Assembly: GCA_037833965.1 (NCBI GenBank)
Contig: AP031358.1
Location: 11,478,001-11,542,000, forward strand
Length of the DNA: 64,000 nt
Reading direction: 5' to 3'
Origin: Marchantia polymorpha subsp. ruderalis
Taxonomy: Eukaryota > Streptophyta > Marchantiopsida > Marchantiales > Marchantiaceae
Below are positions 52,050 to 64,000 of this stretch, piece after piece. The translations under genes and the position numbers were made by a program. Below the pieces are notes generated by a model. The model was not told where the DNA came from. It saw nothing but the letters and a program-made list of their open reading frames with translations, and did not search any database. The stretch's first letter is position 1; every line of letters begins with the position of its first letter.

Positions 52050-52088
52050 TACCACGGAGTGGGTGTGTGTTGGGTGTATATACACTTA
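52050..52088 (+). repeat. Third partial copy of the inverted-repeat arm
   Basis: ACCACGGAGTGGGTGTGTGT and the following TGGGTGTATATACACT repeat the inner part of the left arm (from about 51391) in direct orientation, 13 bp beyond the right arm. Confidence 0.75.
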
Positions 52089-54130
52089 AATTGATTGTTT
52101 TATAAAAATACAATTCTAATATATGCTTAAAGAATAAAAAATTGCTGGCAATCGTTCTCTACTTCAAAATCAAATCGTTTTTCAAAAGCATAGACAAGAG
52201 ATTCAACAACAACTTTGAGAATTAGAATTTAGATAAGCTGGATAAAGTAAAATTGATTTTATTTATTTTCTAATGTTACTGATTTGTGTGCTTGATTAGA
52301 AATAATGAGAACAAGTTCATATGTATTAGGTTTTATTCATGAATAAATAACTTCAATGATTGAACTTCAATAATAAACTATACAAATCTAAAGTATGTAA
52401 ATTTGAGTCAAATGAGCCAAATTTGTAAGTAACAACATGTTGTGAAATTCAAGTCTTTTGGATTTATAATTTTTGAAAAAACTTCAATCATTTTAAACTT
52501 AAAATTTTATTTGAAAATCTCTACTCTTGTATATAAAAGAAGTATTAGAGTTACTTTTTCTCACACTTGCATAACATACATATTTGGTGTTTTCAACAAG
52601 ATACAATATCATACACTCACGCAACATCTTAATGTTGTCTGTTAGATATAAATATGTTATCTAAAGTTATCAAATGAAAAGAATTTGCAATTCTTACTGT
52701 AAAATGCGGCGTTGTGGTAAGTGAAAAGTAATTGTTAATGGTATTGCAGTGACAATTGTGCGCCATACATACATGTTAAATGAACGAGAATACAATCAAA
52801 TGCACACAGTACGGTGAGTGAATTTCAGCAGATTCACCTTACACGTGAATGCGATTTTCCACCCAATTGCAATGCACATAACATTTAGAAGGGAGCCAGA
52901 GCAAACGACAGCAGTGTACATTCAATAGTTTCAACTATTGAACTAAGTCAACCATTTCAAGTTCCCTTCTTTTGTATCGGAAGCTGCATTTCGTATATCC
53001 GAGTGATAAGAAGACTGCTCGCCGTCAAATTGCATAAAGCAACATGTTAGGCTCAACACTAATGTGTATGCCCTGTAGATTTCACAGCGTGAAGAAAAGA
53101 GAATCTCGACTGAGGAGACTTTTTCCGCTCGCCAACGTCCAAAGATTCAAACTGACAGAATCCAGATCCAGAAAGTATTCACTAGAGTCTACACACTACC
53201 CACTGCCTGAAATAAAATCTCTGCGTTGTACTTATTCCCACTTTTCTGTACGCGGGTTAGCGAGGAATTCGGGAGCGCGGGGAGCTAGTTTTGCTGTAAT
53301 TTTAATTCACTTCGATGATTACACTTTAATTATTATCTACTTTACTGTGTATATTTGATCTTTTGTCCAATTTTTAGTGAACGTATTTGTTTGTTTGTCT
53401 GTTAATGTGGTTAAGGATGTGGACCACTGAATGTGATCCAAACTTGTCATGATACCAAGATGAATATCGTAAACAACAAATAAATTCACGCGTTTTACGA
53501 GCATTCCTCTAGGTAGCTGTAGATAGGACGGATCCTTGTAACGATTATCGCTTTTTCCTTACAAAATCTTCCAAACCTGCTGGAGAGATTGTATTTTAGG
53601 AAACCTTTGTCATGCAAAAGGGATTGCGTTGTCTGGTAGTGTTCGAATTGGACGAGTAGGAGGAACGTCGATAATGTGGGCCTGGATTCCCGACGTTGCA
53701 TCCTTCATGTTCGAATGTAGGGTATATACTCAACAGATTCCAATGCGACACTGTCCCCTCAGGTTGGTGTCAACACAAAATCAGAAGCAAGCTTCACTGC
53801 CGAAAGTGCATGTTGATCCCGATCGTTCCCTACGTGGGCGGAGAAACTACATCGAGGGTGCATCGATAATTGTTGCAGTGTGCAAACCCGACATTCCACC
53901 AGTCGGGTAGTTAAACCCGGCTCTGAAAGAAAAAAGTTCAAATGAGGCGATCTCAATCTTACTCTTTGCTTGCTCGATCTGTTCGTATGGGCATGTAGGA
54001 CCCTACAGACACAGGAATCCCTCAGATGTCGAGATGATTTGGCAAACGTCAAAGGTCAGAAGAGGCACTTTGCAATATTGGTCGTCTCGCGGAGAACGAT
54101 TTTGGGGTAGAAGACTACAACTGAATGCTC

Positions 54131-54231
54131 TCATGGCTTGGAGACACTGCCCGATAAGGTATGCTGCAGATGCATGCTCACGGCATCATGGTTTGAAAAC
54201 TCTACCCGATAAAGATGCAGATGTATGCTCG
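54131..54231 (+). repeat. Diverged tandem duplication, two units of about 50 bp
   Basis: Unit 1 (54131-54180) and unit 2 (54186-54231) share TCATGG, CCCGATAA and GATGCA/GATGCAGATG plus ATGCTC. The period is about 55 bp. Confidence 0.6.
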
Positions 54232-55126
54232 CTCCATCCGAGAATGAGTACCAAGAGTAGGTCTCCTTTACTTTAATACGTACTTGTGAATTGCAATCAT
54301 TGATTAGACCTGAGATTGAAGGGTGTGTTGGTGGTCATTGTTACCTGCCCAACCAGGTGTCCGAACTTCCTTGACCGTGCCTTGGTGGTGTTTCATGGAA
54401 GCTTTCCACGCATTTCTAATGCCAGATGCTCTCAGCTTGCCGTCTACTGAGGTTCTCTACTATTTCATGCGAAGCACCGAGGAGAGTAGCGAGGCGGAAG
54501 AAACTGTACAACTTAGATACAGCATAGATTTCAACACACGATGCTTGGACAACACTGTTAGACCCGTGTAGAAACGAATCGAGGGATGGATTGATACATA
54601 ACAAGCGCACTGATATAGTCCATGTAAGCTTCAGGGAAGTGGATATGTATGAAAAAGGGTAGGGTATGAATGATAGATAATTCCCAACATATACTAAGGA
54701 AGGGGAACTCGCAAGAATGAGAATCCCATCGATTCTGACTCTTGAAGCGTATTTCGAATACTTCAGTTCAGGACTGCAGAAAAGGGTACACATTTTTAAA
54801 ATATCCAAAAATTTCATGAAACTGTTTCAGCGAAACAGAAGAGAAAATCTATCGCGAAGTAAACAAACGAAAAGAAATCTCCACAACCGACTCGTGAAAC
54901 AAATGCATCTCTGGAAGAATGTGAAAGTGCACAAATGGTGATAACCTGCGACATTCATTCAAGTCACGGCCGAGGTTGGTGTGAAAACATTACTGGCTCA
55001 GCATATATGCTACAAACGATGACCCGATACCGTATTCTCGTTAGAAAACACATCTTTCTGAAAGTAAAATCAAAACTCAGACTAAATTACACCGATCTGT
55101 ACTAATGCTACAAAGCAGAGAGCATA

Positions 55127-55196
55127 AATGGTACATGGTAAATGGTAATAGATCAAGCCCGGGGGACCCAAAGGGTCAAAAGGCTGAAAAACACAA
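55127..55196 (-). mobile_element. Extremely 5'-truncated LINE tail (70 bp)
   Basis: Matches the 3' end of the LINE at 32637-33925, sharing ATAGATCAAGCCCG, GGGACCCAAAGGGTCAAAAG and the GGTAAATGG terminal repeat in + orientation. AGCATA occurs at both edges (55121-55126, 55197-55202), a likely 6-bp target-site duplication. Same element family, separate insertion. Confidence 0.8.
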
Positions 55197-56307
55197 AGCA
55201 TAGAACACCATGGGAGCTAAAATGTACACGAGCAGGAACTAAATCGAAGCTACAAGAGAGTTAAACAAATATTTCCACCGGCTACTCTCCATGATATTTG
55301 CCTGTCGGTTTGAAGAACGTACGACTTACAAGTGGTGGACATTCAGATCATGTTTCATATTCCTAGGTCCACCATCTAGGTTATGATGGTTGCAAGTAAT
55401 GAGAGAGACTAAGGAAAGAAAGTCAGGTAGAAACTGATACTGAGACAAGCTTTTGTTGCTTATTACTTCTAAAAATGGAAGGAAATATGACGTCTTATTC
55501 TTTTCACCTAATTGGTGCACGAAGAAAGTATGATCTAAGCACGAACTGACTCGACATCGCATACAGCAGCAAGTGGCAAGTAAATCTTTTCCTTCAATCA
55601 AGTCAGACGAAAGTATGATACTGTTTCAAAAGATTCGCTGTAGTTCGTTTTCTAACGCAATTCCTTGATCAGCACAGAAAGTTCTAGCAAATGCTTTGAT
55701 TTTGTCAGTATGTATGTTGGATGCCTTTATCCAGTACAGTTCTCCGTACCATTCGCATCTCAGTCATTTTTCAATCAAAAGGCTCTAGGCAGGTTAGACT
55801 AAAAAAAACTACGCGCAGATGTAGACGTATAGCGATATGCCAACTGGAATAAATAAAAACAGTATATACAACAAATTCTCGCCAGTGGTTTTACTACTAC
55901 CTAACTCTATTTTATGCCACTCTCTCTCTCTGTCTCAGATACGACTGCTTGTAAAGAGAGGTGCTCGATACAAAATGAGTACCTACTTATAAACACATCT
56001 GGATATGCAGATTTTCAGTTTCAAAATTTGCTGAATCTCCAGCAGGCATGGCTGCATTTTGATCCAAAGTCATCATTGCACTCCGGCATGATGTTTGCGT
56101 GCTCCTAAGGAGGCATGTAGGCACGCCGGTGTGGTGAGCCTTCCCCCGACGACCTACAGGACAAATCACCAAACAAGCTTTCCATATAAGCATACATAGT
56201 TTTAAGCTCAGGTACAGAGCCTTCATTATTTCGAGGCCAGGTGTTTCACAGGAGTACTCCTGCGAACACTCGTTACGAGATGTGTTAATAATACCTGATA
56301 CTTTGGA

Positions 56308-56331
56308 GTTTTTGTTTTTGTTTTTGTTTTT
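56308..56331. repeat. (GTTTTT)n tract
   Basis: Four hexamer units of G followed by five T. Confidence 0.9.
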
Positions 56332-57699
56332 CGATCTTTCAATATCATAAGTTTGTTAGTTTTTGAAGAACATACCACTGAAACTCTGATACAACCCTGA
56401 AACATCAGACCAGCAATCAGAAATCAGCAATCAGAATCAGACCTTCATGTCAACTGATACTATCATACATCAGTATGCCATCTATCAACAGTCAAATGCG
56501 TGATAATAGCCTTGAGCAACGTCATCAACAACTTTGGTCGGTGGTGAAGATGAGAACGAAATCTCTACATAAGGCCACAGTACTTAGTCAACATGATTAG
56601 ACTGTGATGCTAAAACGAACCATATGAACATGCTTCATAGTGTGCGTAGATATAACAAGCTGAGCTCAACTATGAAACAATAGTAACCATGCGAATCAGC
56701 ATATCAACTCGACACATGTACTCTGAACTTCATGTGCAACATCCCAACTGATGGTTAGGCTTTCTCTTGTGAACAGACGTAAGCAGAAAGAAGTTACAAA
56801 AGCAACCGCACATGTAGCCTAACTTTCCTCTGCTGGTCCTATAACTAGAGAAAGTCGAGAAATCTCTGCATGAGTGCAGAAAGCGCATAATCTGCCGGTG
56901 ATGATCACACCGTTTAGATACACGACTCAGTTCGACTAAACCAGAAACAATTTTCATGACCTGCACTCATGCTTCGATCCAGAAGCCCTCTAAAACGACT
57001 AGACAAACGTATGAGGACCTGCTCTTATTAGCTGAAAGATGGTTATGGACTCGTTGAACTCGGGCTCAGCTATTCGACTTGACAAGATTCACTTACTTTC
57101 TGGTGGTGAAGCAAGAAATGCAGCAGGAGCCGTTTCATCGTTCGTGTGTTCAATGGGCATTCGCAGGTCCTCCTTTGCAGCCTCTCTTTTGTAGGACTCC
57201 ATCATTGAAAAGGAGTCCGTTGCACAAAATGATTGGCTTCAGTAATCTGCACAAAGATGATTGCTAAATTTAAGATAGCCTCCATTTGTGGCAGGATTGC
57301 TAAATAAGCCCTCTTCACGAGTAACAGCAACACGGACAAAACGGTGATATTGTAAAACCAAAGTTTTCACCTTGAATTGCATTTTAGATCCTCTGCAGGA
57401 AAGAGATTACTATCCAACTGACAACGGCACTAACCCATCACCAGCTTTAGCTACGTCTAACTGCGTCATCGTCCTTAAGTCTGCCATGATGGATAGATCT
57501 CCCAAAAGGATGGCTAATAACAGAGCTGGACTCTAGAATATTTCCTGCTTTCCATTTCCTACATATAAGATTACCATTCCATGCATCAGGAATGGGCATT
57601 GTTGTACACACGCGTCACAATTACCAGACAAGTAATCATCAGAACTCGGCCTTACCAAAAAATTAGATTTAAACAGCGATAAGGAAGCAAGGTAGCTAC

Positions 57700-60600
57700 T
57701 GGCACAAGCAGGTAAAAGATGGGAATTGATTCATCCAGTGAAGAAACCTGAAAGCATATAGCCATATTACTCGTTTAGACTGACTAATTGGAGCCAACAA
57801 CAAGGGGCATCCCAATAAAAATGTCTAATTTCAAAACATGCACAAGCTAGTGCACATGGCATATGCTCATCCGGAGGACCTAGATGATGTAGTGCGTAAT
57901 GCTTAAACGTTACTCATGTATCCAGGGGGTAATGTAGATTCAGAATGACGGTAACCCAACGCCCTTCCTATTCAAGCCTAAATCAGCGATATAGTACCTC
58001 CATGATAAGTTAATCACAAGTCACTCAACTTCGGGAGTGAACTGCTGCAGTGAACACTTCTTGTAGGTTGCTACTGGACCAGAATGAGCAAGAGGCGTCA
58101 GTGGCGGTGACCTCCTGAGCAGAAAGAGGACTGAGATCATTAGACATGGGTGTAAATCCAAGAGGCGGGGAATAGGGAGCCCTTGCCTTCCTTGGAGAGT
58201 CTGGAAAGCTTCCAGTTACACCCTGTCCCTGAATGGCGGCCCTGGCAGGTCCATAGTTTCCTGTACTCTTGTCAGAGAAGACTGATTGTCGCGGAACTGC
58301 AGGTTTCGGAGAACTGTAGAGAGTTGATGGGAGCTTAAAAGTTTCTAAGGAGCCAACATCTGGAGTTTGGGAGAAAATAGAGAATCCACAGGAAACTCCC
58401 GGTAAGGAACTTTGGGTCCAGCTGTCAGTGCCGGGAAGGTTGGGCTGGGCAAACGACGAGAAAAAACTGGGGGTGGTATCTACCATGGGAAGGCTTTGAT
58501 ATGCCACGTCCCTAGCTACAGGCCTGATTGACGCTGTTCGCTGAGTGGAGCAACGACTAATCTCGCCAAAGTGATCACCCCATATATCATACACTAAGCC
58601 ATCAGAGTTCAACCCCGATAAACTTGTCGTAGCTTTCTTGTCTAATCTGTCCTTCCATCTGGTGCCTCCGTCTTGGGTATAATCTCCTCCACCGTTACGC
58701 CATCCAATATTTCTGACACCTCCTTTCTCCAAATTCATATTTTCACCGTCGGGAAGAGGCTTTGGTATCTTCGCTCCTGGAGCTCTAGCAGCAGGTGGCA
58801 TTGTAGACACGGGTACCAGGGGTGATGAACTAACAGCCGGCTTGAGCCACTCCTGTTCATCTTCCACATTTGCAGGTACATTACAGACAGATCCTCCTCG
58901 ATTATTTTTCCGAGGGAAAGTAGCTGAGGGCGTCAAGTCTGGATCACAATATCCACCGTTTCGAACCCAGGCTCTCCCATCCGAGCCTCCGTCGTCCGGA
59001 ACGCCTCCTTTCCCAATCACAGGTTCATCATTTGTTGCCTTGCGAGCAATTGTAACCCAATCTTTCGAAGCCCCACGCCTTCCAATGGTCTCCTCTTTGC
59101 TCTTGTCTACTGCTTTGTTACCTCGTCCAGACAAAGTTGACCAGCTTAAATCAGTTGCCTTTGCCATCTCTCTAAGAGCAGTGCTAGCAACATCAACACT
59201 TAGACTCTCGTTCCTTCGGTATTGAGGATTCGCAGGTTCCTTCGTGATCCCTGATCCAGATCTACCCGTTGGTCCACGACGCTCTACGTCCACATCAAGT
59301 TTCGAAAGGGGAGTGACACTGATAGCTCGACAACCCGCCAGAACTTTTGAACTAGGCAATCCGGCAGACAAACTCGGCACACTGGCCTGCATTTCTGGGT
59401 GCCGCAAGGGACTGATTGGCCTTGACGGACTGGCTGGCGTTGCAGGCGATGCCGGAGATGATGAAGGTGAAGAACTTCCACTGCGACCTTTAGAGATGAA
59501 TTCTGGCTTCACTGCTCCAACGTTGCTCCTTCGCTTCTTCCGCTTGCCTTTTTCCTTCTCAACGCCACACGAGCTTGAGGATTGTGATTGTGATGGGGAC
59601 AAGGGCTGTGACTTAAGAGAGAGAACCTGCCTGTACTGACTCAATTGGTTACCCTTCCTCGGAGACCTACCTGATGATCGGTTCACAATACTCGAATTCA
59701 AAGGCAGAGTGAGTGCTAAGGGCAGTGAGCTCTTCTGTTGTGAACACTCTACTTCTCGTTGTTCACTGCAGGTCGAACTACTACTGTCACAGGCTCCACA
59801 ATTTGCCGAATTTGAGGCCGGCGTCTGCTTCATAGGCTCCAAAATAACTTCGTCCAAAGGCTCCGGGGCAACCTTCGCCTGCAGTCCGTCCAGGCGAGTC
59901 ACAAGGTTTTTCTTCTCCACTGCTTTACGGGAACTTGTGAACGAAAGAGTCGGTGCTGGGTCATTCATAGGGCCTGCCAAACTGGACTTAGGTGCGCTCA
60001 ATACTGCAGGAATAGGATCCTTAACAGTGGGTACTTGCGCCACAATTGAGGGTACCAAATCTGCAATGTTGTCTTCGCAACCAGGAATTGTCCCAAGAGA
60101 GGGTGTGAAGCTATTCGCTTTAGCACAATTCGATCCAACTCCTCTCACTACACGAACCGGTCTCTTGAAGGTATCCTTCAGTCTCCCATGACCACTTGTT
60201 CCGGTTCCATCTCCTGTTCGTGACTGAACCTCAGATTCACCACCAACTGAACTTAGGCGCCCAGACAACGCAACGGGGTCATTTGTCCTCGTTACCAGTA
60301 CTGTATGATTGGGCGAAAGGGGAACGGGAGATGTTTGCCGACTTCCAATACTCTGTTGAGAGACAGACCTCATGTCGTCGGATGAAACATGGTCTTGAGA
60401 GGGGTTTGAGGTGCGGTCGGATATATCATTCGTGAGCATTTGAATAAAGACTTTCAAGACCACCAACAGAAGAAAGGTGGTCAGGACGAGAAAAGCGCTT
60501 TCCAAATATGTGGACTGCGCGACCTCTGAGCACAATGGCAGTATGTTCCGAGGTAAGTTTGCCAACAGTGGGATCTGGATGACACCAGCGGAAGTGATGA

Positions 60601-63600
60601 GCTGCAAATCTCCCCGGAAGACATCCCCACCGGTATCACCTTGGTACGAGATGGATGTAAAATCTGGTCGGTATGAAATATGAAGCTCAACAGTTTGTCC
60701 AGGGGCGAGTAAGAACCCTTCACAAGAATCGACTTCAAAACCGTATGAAGAGCACCCACCCCCCAGCAATTCCACCGCTTTAACGTCGAGGTTGATGTCA
60801 CCAGTATTCTTCGCCAGAAAGCCCCTTGAGACACGCTGCGAGCAGAACGATCTAGCCCTTTGCGCATACAGGAATCCTGCGACCTTTTCCTCCATCCCAC
60901 CTGCAAGCAAATGGGCAACTCAGTAAGATATGCCAGCAGCTCCTCGGAGAACTCATCTTAATTCTGAAACTTGCTAAGAGAAAAATGCCCTTGTACACTG
61001 GTATATCAGTAAGTAGCATCAGAGTCATACCATTGAGAAATGGGCTCGAATGAGTCACGTTGAAGTCCAGCTGCAAAAGGTCGATGGGAAAATCCCCATC
61101 TACAAACGTAAGACTCCCAGAACCTCCCGAGCCTTGTAATGGTACCCACTCAGCGGTCGTGAGGTTGTTCACTACAGACAGAAGACCTGTCCACACGCAT
61201 CTCTTTGTCGGTCGAAAAAGCACTGGTCCAATGGATACCGTGCCATAAGCTTCCACAATCATTTCGACAGCGGCTCCTTCCGCCATCGAGAAGACGTCTC
61301 TTGTAACGTCAGAATTTTGACACGACACTTCTGTATTTACGGTATCCATATTCACCCCTAAAGAGCAACCTGGATCCACAGGATACAGGTCCATATATTT
61401 ACAAGATCCATGACTAGCTTCTGCCGTAGAGCCCACAACAACTTCCACGTGAATCGAGCTCCCCGTCGGATTGGTCACATTCAACCAGAGTGAGGCTCCT
61501 GTGCCAATCTGCACCGAAGGATAAATCAGCTCTGTCTGTTCAAGGATAGATAGTTCCCCCATGGAAGTTTCACTGCAGTAGAAACTCTCAGGCGTGTCTT
61601 CTAGAGGTACGGTTCCGGTGTCCAAGTGCAACTTCGTTCTCCTCGCAAGATCCTGCAACCAAAGAGAAAAACCAAATTCTTAAAACATATCCTATCAAGA
61701 GTCACTTAGAAGCTGTCGAGTCCTATTCGGAACCAAGGGGTACATACAGCAGTCTAAATGGCTGCTGGACATCTCACTTGACATGCAAACGAACAGTTTA
61801 CGTGTAGAAGTGCAGACCTTATACATGGCCAGGGGCACACTCAGGCCATTAGGAAACTGAACGCGTTGTTCGTGGACTGCATCGCCTTCCACTAAAGACT
61901 CCCTGTCTTCATCACTTTCCCGAGGCACAAAACTTACAGACCCTTGGGAAGGATGGCAATCAACAGAGCCATGAAAGACCAAAGCCCTATAAGGAACCTC
62001 CACCTCAGGGCTCACCGAGCTGTTCGTTCTCACTACTAGCTTCCGAATCCTCATAAGCTCTCGAGGATGGCATTGAAAGAGACCAGCAGGAACAGTCTCT
62101 TCCCTGCCGCTGTAAGTGATCTTTGCTACCTCTCTTTCGCTATTTGGTTGCAACACAAGTTCTTTCAAGTATTGTATGTCAACTATGTTTTTATCCTCAC
62201 CAAGGACAGAAATCTCCAATACTTGAACTGTTTCTATTCCGGGATTATACAATATGACAACCACAGTGCTAGACTGGTCTTCCTCGGTCAATATCCCGAA
62301 CTCCAATACCTCAGGTACTGGCACAAGTGTTGAGGTATCTACCCTCAAATCACCTACCTGAACATCTATAGGTAACATCAGTACATCGGACGAATCTTGA
62401 CTTTCCCTTGACAATGTTATGTGTACAGACCCCGAATATCTATCGGCTTTGACAGCCGAAAAGTCAAGCTCTGCTATAGATATGCTGGAGTGAGGCCCAA
62501 TCTCAAGCTGTCCAGGTAACCTCATTTGGATAACAGCCGCTCCACCGTTCATCCCTTTCAAATCTGTCTGCTCACTGTTCATCTTAAGTACTCCACCTTT
62601 GGCTTTGTACACACAATGAGATATACCTTTCACAGAGAAGGGTTCCCCTTCGCACGGCCCGTATTTGAAATCTGAGGTTGCAATTTGGTCTATATCCGCA
62701 GGCCGTACATATACTTCACCAACTCTTACAACTTCATCATGAGGATTGTGAAGCGAAATAGTATGCTGAAGAGATTCTCCAGAAGCAACTCTAAGTCCTT
62801 GCAAGGCTTGCACTTTGTACGGCGAGCCAATGCCCCTGCCCTGAGCCTGAACTAAGAAGCCACCTGCACTAGTTTGTACAATAAGCATGGCTTCGGCAAC
62901 ACCCAGTGTTCTCGGCAGGAACACAATCGGTATAGAAAGCTGACCTCCGGGATCAACAACTTTTTCTTGCAAACCATGCGTATAGAACTGAGCATCGGTG
63001 CTGAACGGCTGGAAAACCTTCAATCCAGTGCTGTTGCAGGTGTTCACCACTGTAAGAAATGCAACCGATGGAGCAAACATAGGTTGTGATCCCCATTCCA
63101 GAAATGGTGGGAATATATCCACGTGAGGTAAAGAAGGTACGGGTCCCTGTAGTGTAGAAGATCCCAATTTCGATATGGCCAGAAATGGTTGTTTCAGATC
63201 GTAAGTTCCCAGAGGTGAGCACTTAACTTTCAGACGGTCTCTAAAAAGACTGTCAAAGTTTGTCCGCTTCACGAAATCAGACTCTCCCTTAACCACTTTC
63301 GCTGGAGAACCATATCCGGCTTGGCCTCGAAAGTCCCTCCTCGTCTCCTGTGGTTCTGATTTTAATCCAATATCGTGCGACAACAAAATTTCTTGCTGCG
63401 AAGGTGTTTTTGATCCTCGAGTTCCGGGATCAACAGAAAGTGTTCCAAAGGTTTCAATGCTATCATCTCCAAGGGGAGGCTCCTCATTTTTTGGTAATCT
63501 TCCAGCGATGCCTTCGGTTTGTAGGCAGCTTTCGAAACCACTACCGTCTTTCGGCCGGTCTACAGCACGTCCAGATAATCCATCTGATCTAGGCAGATCA

Positions 63601-63857
63601 CCAGCTGCTCCTACGAGGCAGGGCATGCCAAGAAGCAGCAGCAAGAGAGACCATGAGATAAATAGGAGCATAAGTTTGATAGTTCGGGGGGCCTGCCAGC
63701 AGCACCACCATGATCTGCTACGAAGAAATCAAGAGCAAGAATTATTAGAATCAATCAGAAATTGAGTTTAGACGCGCAACAATCATGGGATTTTAAAAAA
63801 AAGGAGCAAATGGTTGTGATACAAGCTAACTTGAAGAAAGCTAGGCGGCGTTTCCAT
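57700..63857 (-). repeat. Segmental duplication unit B
   Basis: Partner of 38117-44338, in the same orientation. It covers the complete coding region of copy B and about 325 bp of 3' flank. Similarity fades near 57700, so the downstream break of the duplication probably lies there. The upstream break is outside the window or was erased. Confidence 0.85.
58025..63857 (-). CDS. TMEM131-like type I membrane protein, copy B
   Basis: Tandem paralogue of the gene at 38490-44338, with the same architecture and predicted role. Exons 63857-63823, 63717-61818, 61652-61031 and 60900-58025 join in phases 2, 0 and 1 at introns of 105, 165 and 130 nt to give 1810 aa. It has an N-terminal signal peptide (hydrophobic LLFISWSLLLLLLG core), a PapD-like domain with LPHVDIFPPFLEWGSQ, NVTNPTG and NNLTTAEW N-glycosylation sequons, and one transmembrane helix at about residues 986-1006. 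The Ser/Pro-rich cytosolic tail ends in FWSSSNLQEVFTAAVHSRS, as in copy A. Exon 3 is exactly as long as in copy A. The first exon is the least certain part: its donor TT/GTATCA was chosen for phase. An alternative is initiation at the in-frame ATG at 63671. No disabling change was seen. Confidence 0.84.
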
Positions 63858-64000
63858 GCTCAAGGAACTTCACTCGACCATTAAACACATTCAACCATCA
63901 CTTAGAATCCTCTACTACGATTGCAGCCTTTTGACAAATAAATTTAAGACCAATTTCAGGGCTGAAGATTAGGAAGGACCAAGATAAGTTAAACTGAGGC
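63858..64000. other. Leader/upstream DNA of TMEM131-like copy B
   Basis: Only 143 bp upstream of the chosen start is present. A TCTTCAG (- strand, ending at 63962) could be a 5' UTR intron acceptor, as also suspected upstream of copy A. The promoter is outside the window. Confidence 0.35.

Larger units (their letters stand above)
50820..52700. other. AT-rich block containing an inverted-repeat element
   Basis: The composition changes abruptly to AT-rich near 50820. Apart from the 51346-52037 element and its neighbouring fragment, I see no gene or other recognisable element. Confidence 0.6.
52700..57699. other. Intergenic region between the TMEM131-like copies
   Basis: No open frame has a recognisable domain; the longest, at 54416-54817 on the - strand, is unremarkable. 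The region holds a diverged two-unit tandem repeat, a 70-bp LINE tail and a GTTTTT tract, each listed separately. I see no RNA gene. Confidence 0.55.

Overview
The window looks like nuclear DNA of a land plant, most likely a bryophyte and possibly a Marchantia-type liverwort. The evidence is a four-exon YUCCA auxin-biosynthesis gene, short GT-AG introns, CT/GA-rich GC islands around genes, decayed Ty3/gypsy and Ty1/copia fossils, and a plant-type LINE with a C-terminal zinc knuckle. The organism is an inference; no species marker was checked.

Only three host protein genes can be supported. (1) A YUCCA-type flavin monooxygenase on the + strand (19210-21221, 4 exons, 420 aa). It has a TATA box about 120 bp upstream and follows about 9.5 kb of GC-rich, repeat-studded, apparently non-coding DNA. 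(2) and (3) Two tandem paralogues of a TMEM131-like secretory-pathway membrane protein, both on the - strand (38490-44338, 1818 aa; 58025-63857, 1810 aa). They share the same four-exon structure, the same intron phases and an exon 3 of identical length (622 nt). Their similarity continues into the 3' flank, and about 13.7 kb of non-coding DNA lies between them.

Layout: 1-9.6 kb is gene-poor, with a 3 x 78 bp tandem repeat and an AT-rich core. 9.6-19.1 kb is the GC-rich region upstream of YUCCA. 19.2-21.2 kb is YUCCA. 21.3-25.7 kb has no recognisable gene. 25.7-30.1 kb is very AT-rich and holds a Ty1/copia reverse-transcriptase relic. 30.1-35.6 kb is an old Ty3/gypsy fossil carrying two nested insertions, one of them a 5'-truncated LINE with a 7-bp target-site duplication. 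35.6-38.5 kb is non-coding but contains a striking 69-nt hairpin. 38.5-44.3 kb is TMEM131-like copy A. 44.3-50.8 kb is upstream DNA with a GC-rich island. 50.8-52.7 kb is AT-rich and carries a 692-bp element with 85-bp terminal inverted repeats. 52.7-58 kb is non-coding and includes a 70-bp LINE tail copy. 58-63.9 kb is TMEM131-like copy B.

The genes do not form an obvious functional unit. YUCCA makes auxin (indole-3-acetic acid) from indole-3-pyruvate. The TMEM131-like proteins are expected to help secretory cargo leave the ER. The most unusual items are the near-perfect hairpin at 37765-37833, the snap-back plus templated-filler junction of the LINE, the shared LINE tail, and the patchy identity between the tandem TMEM131-like copies.
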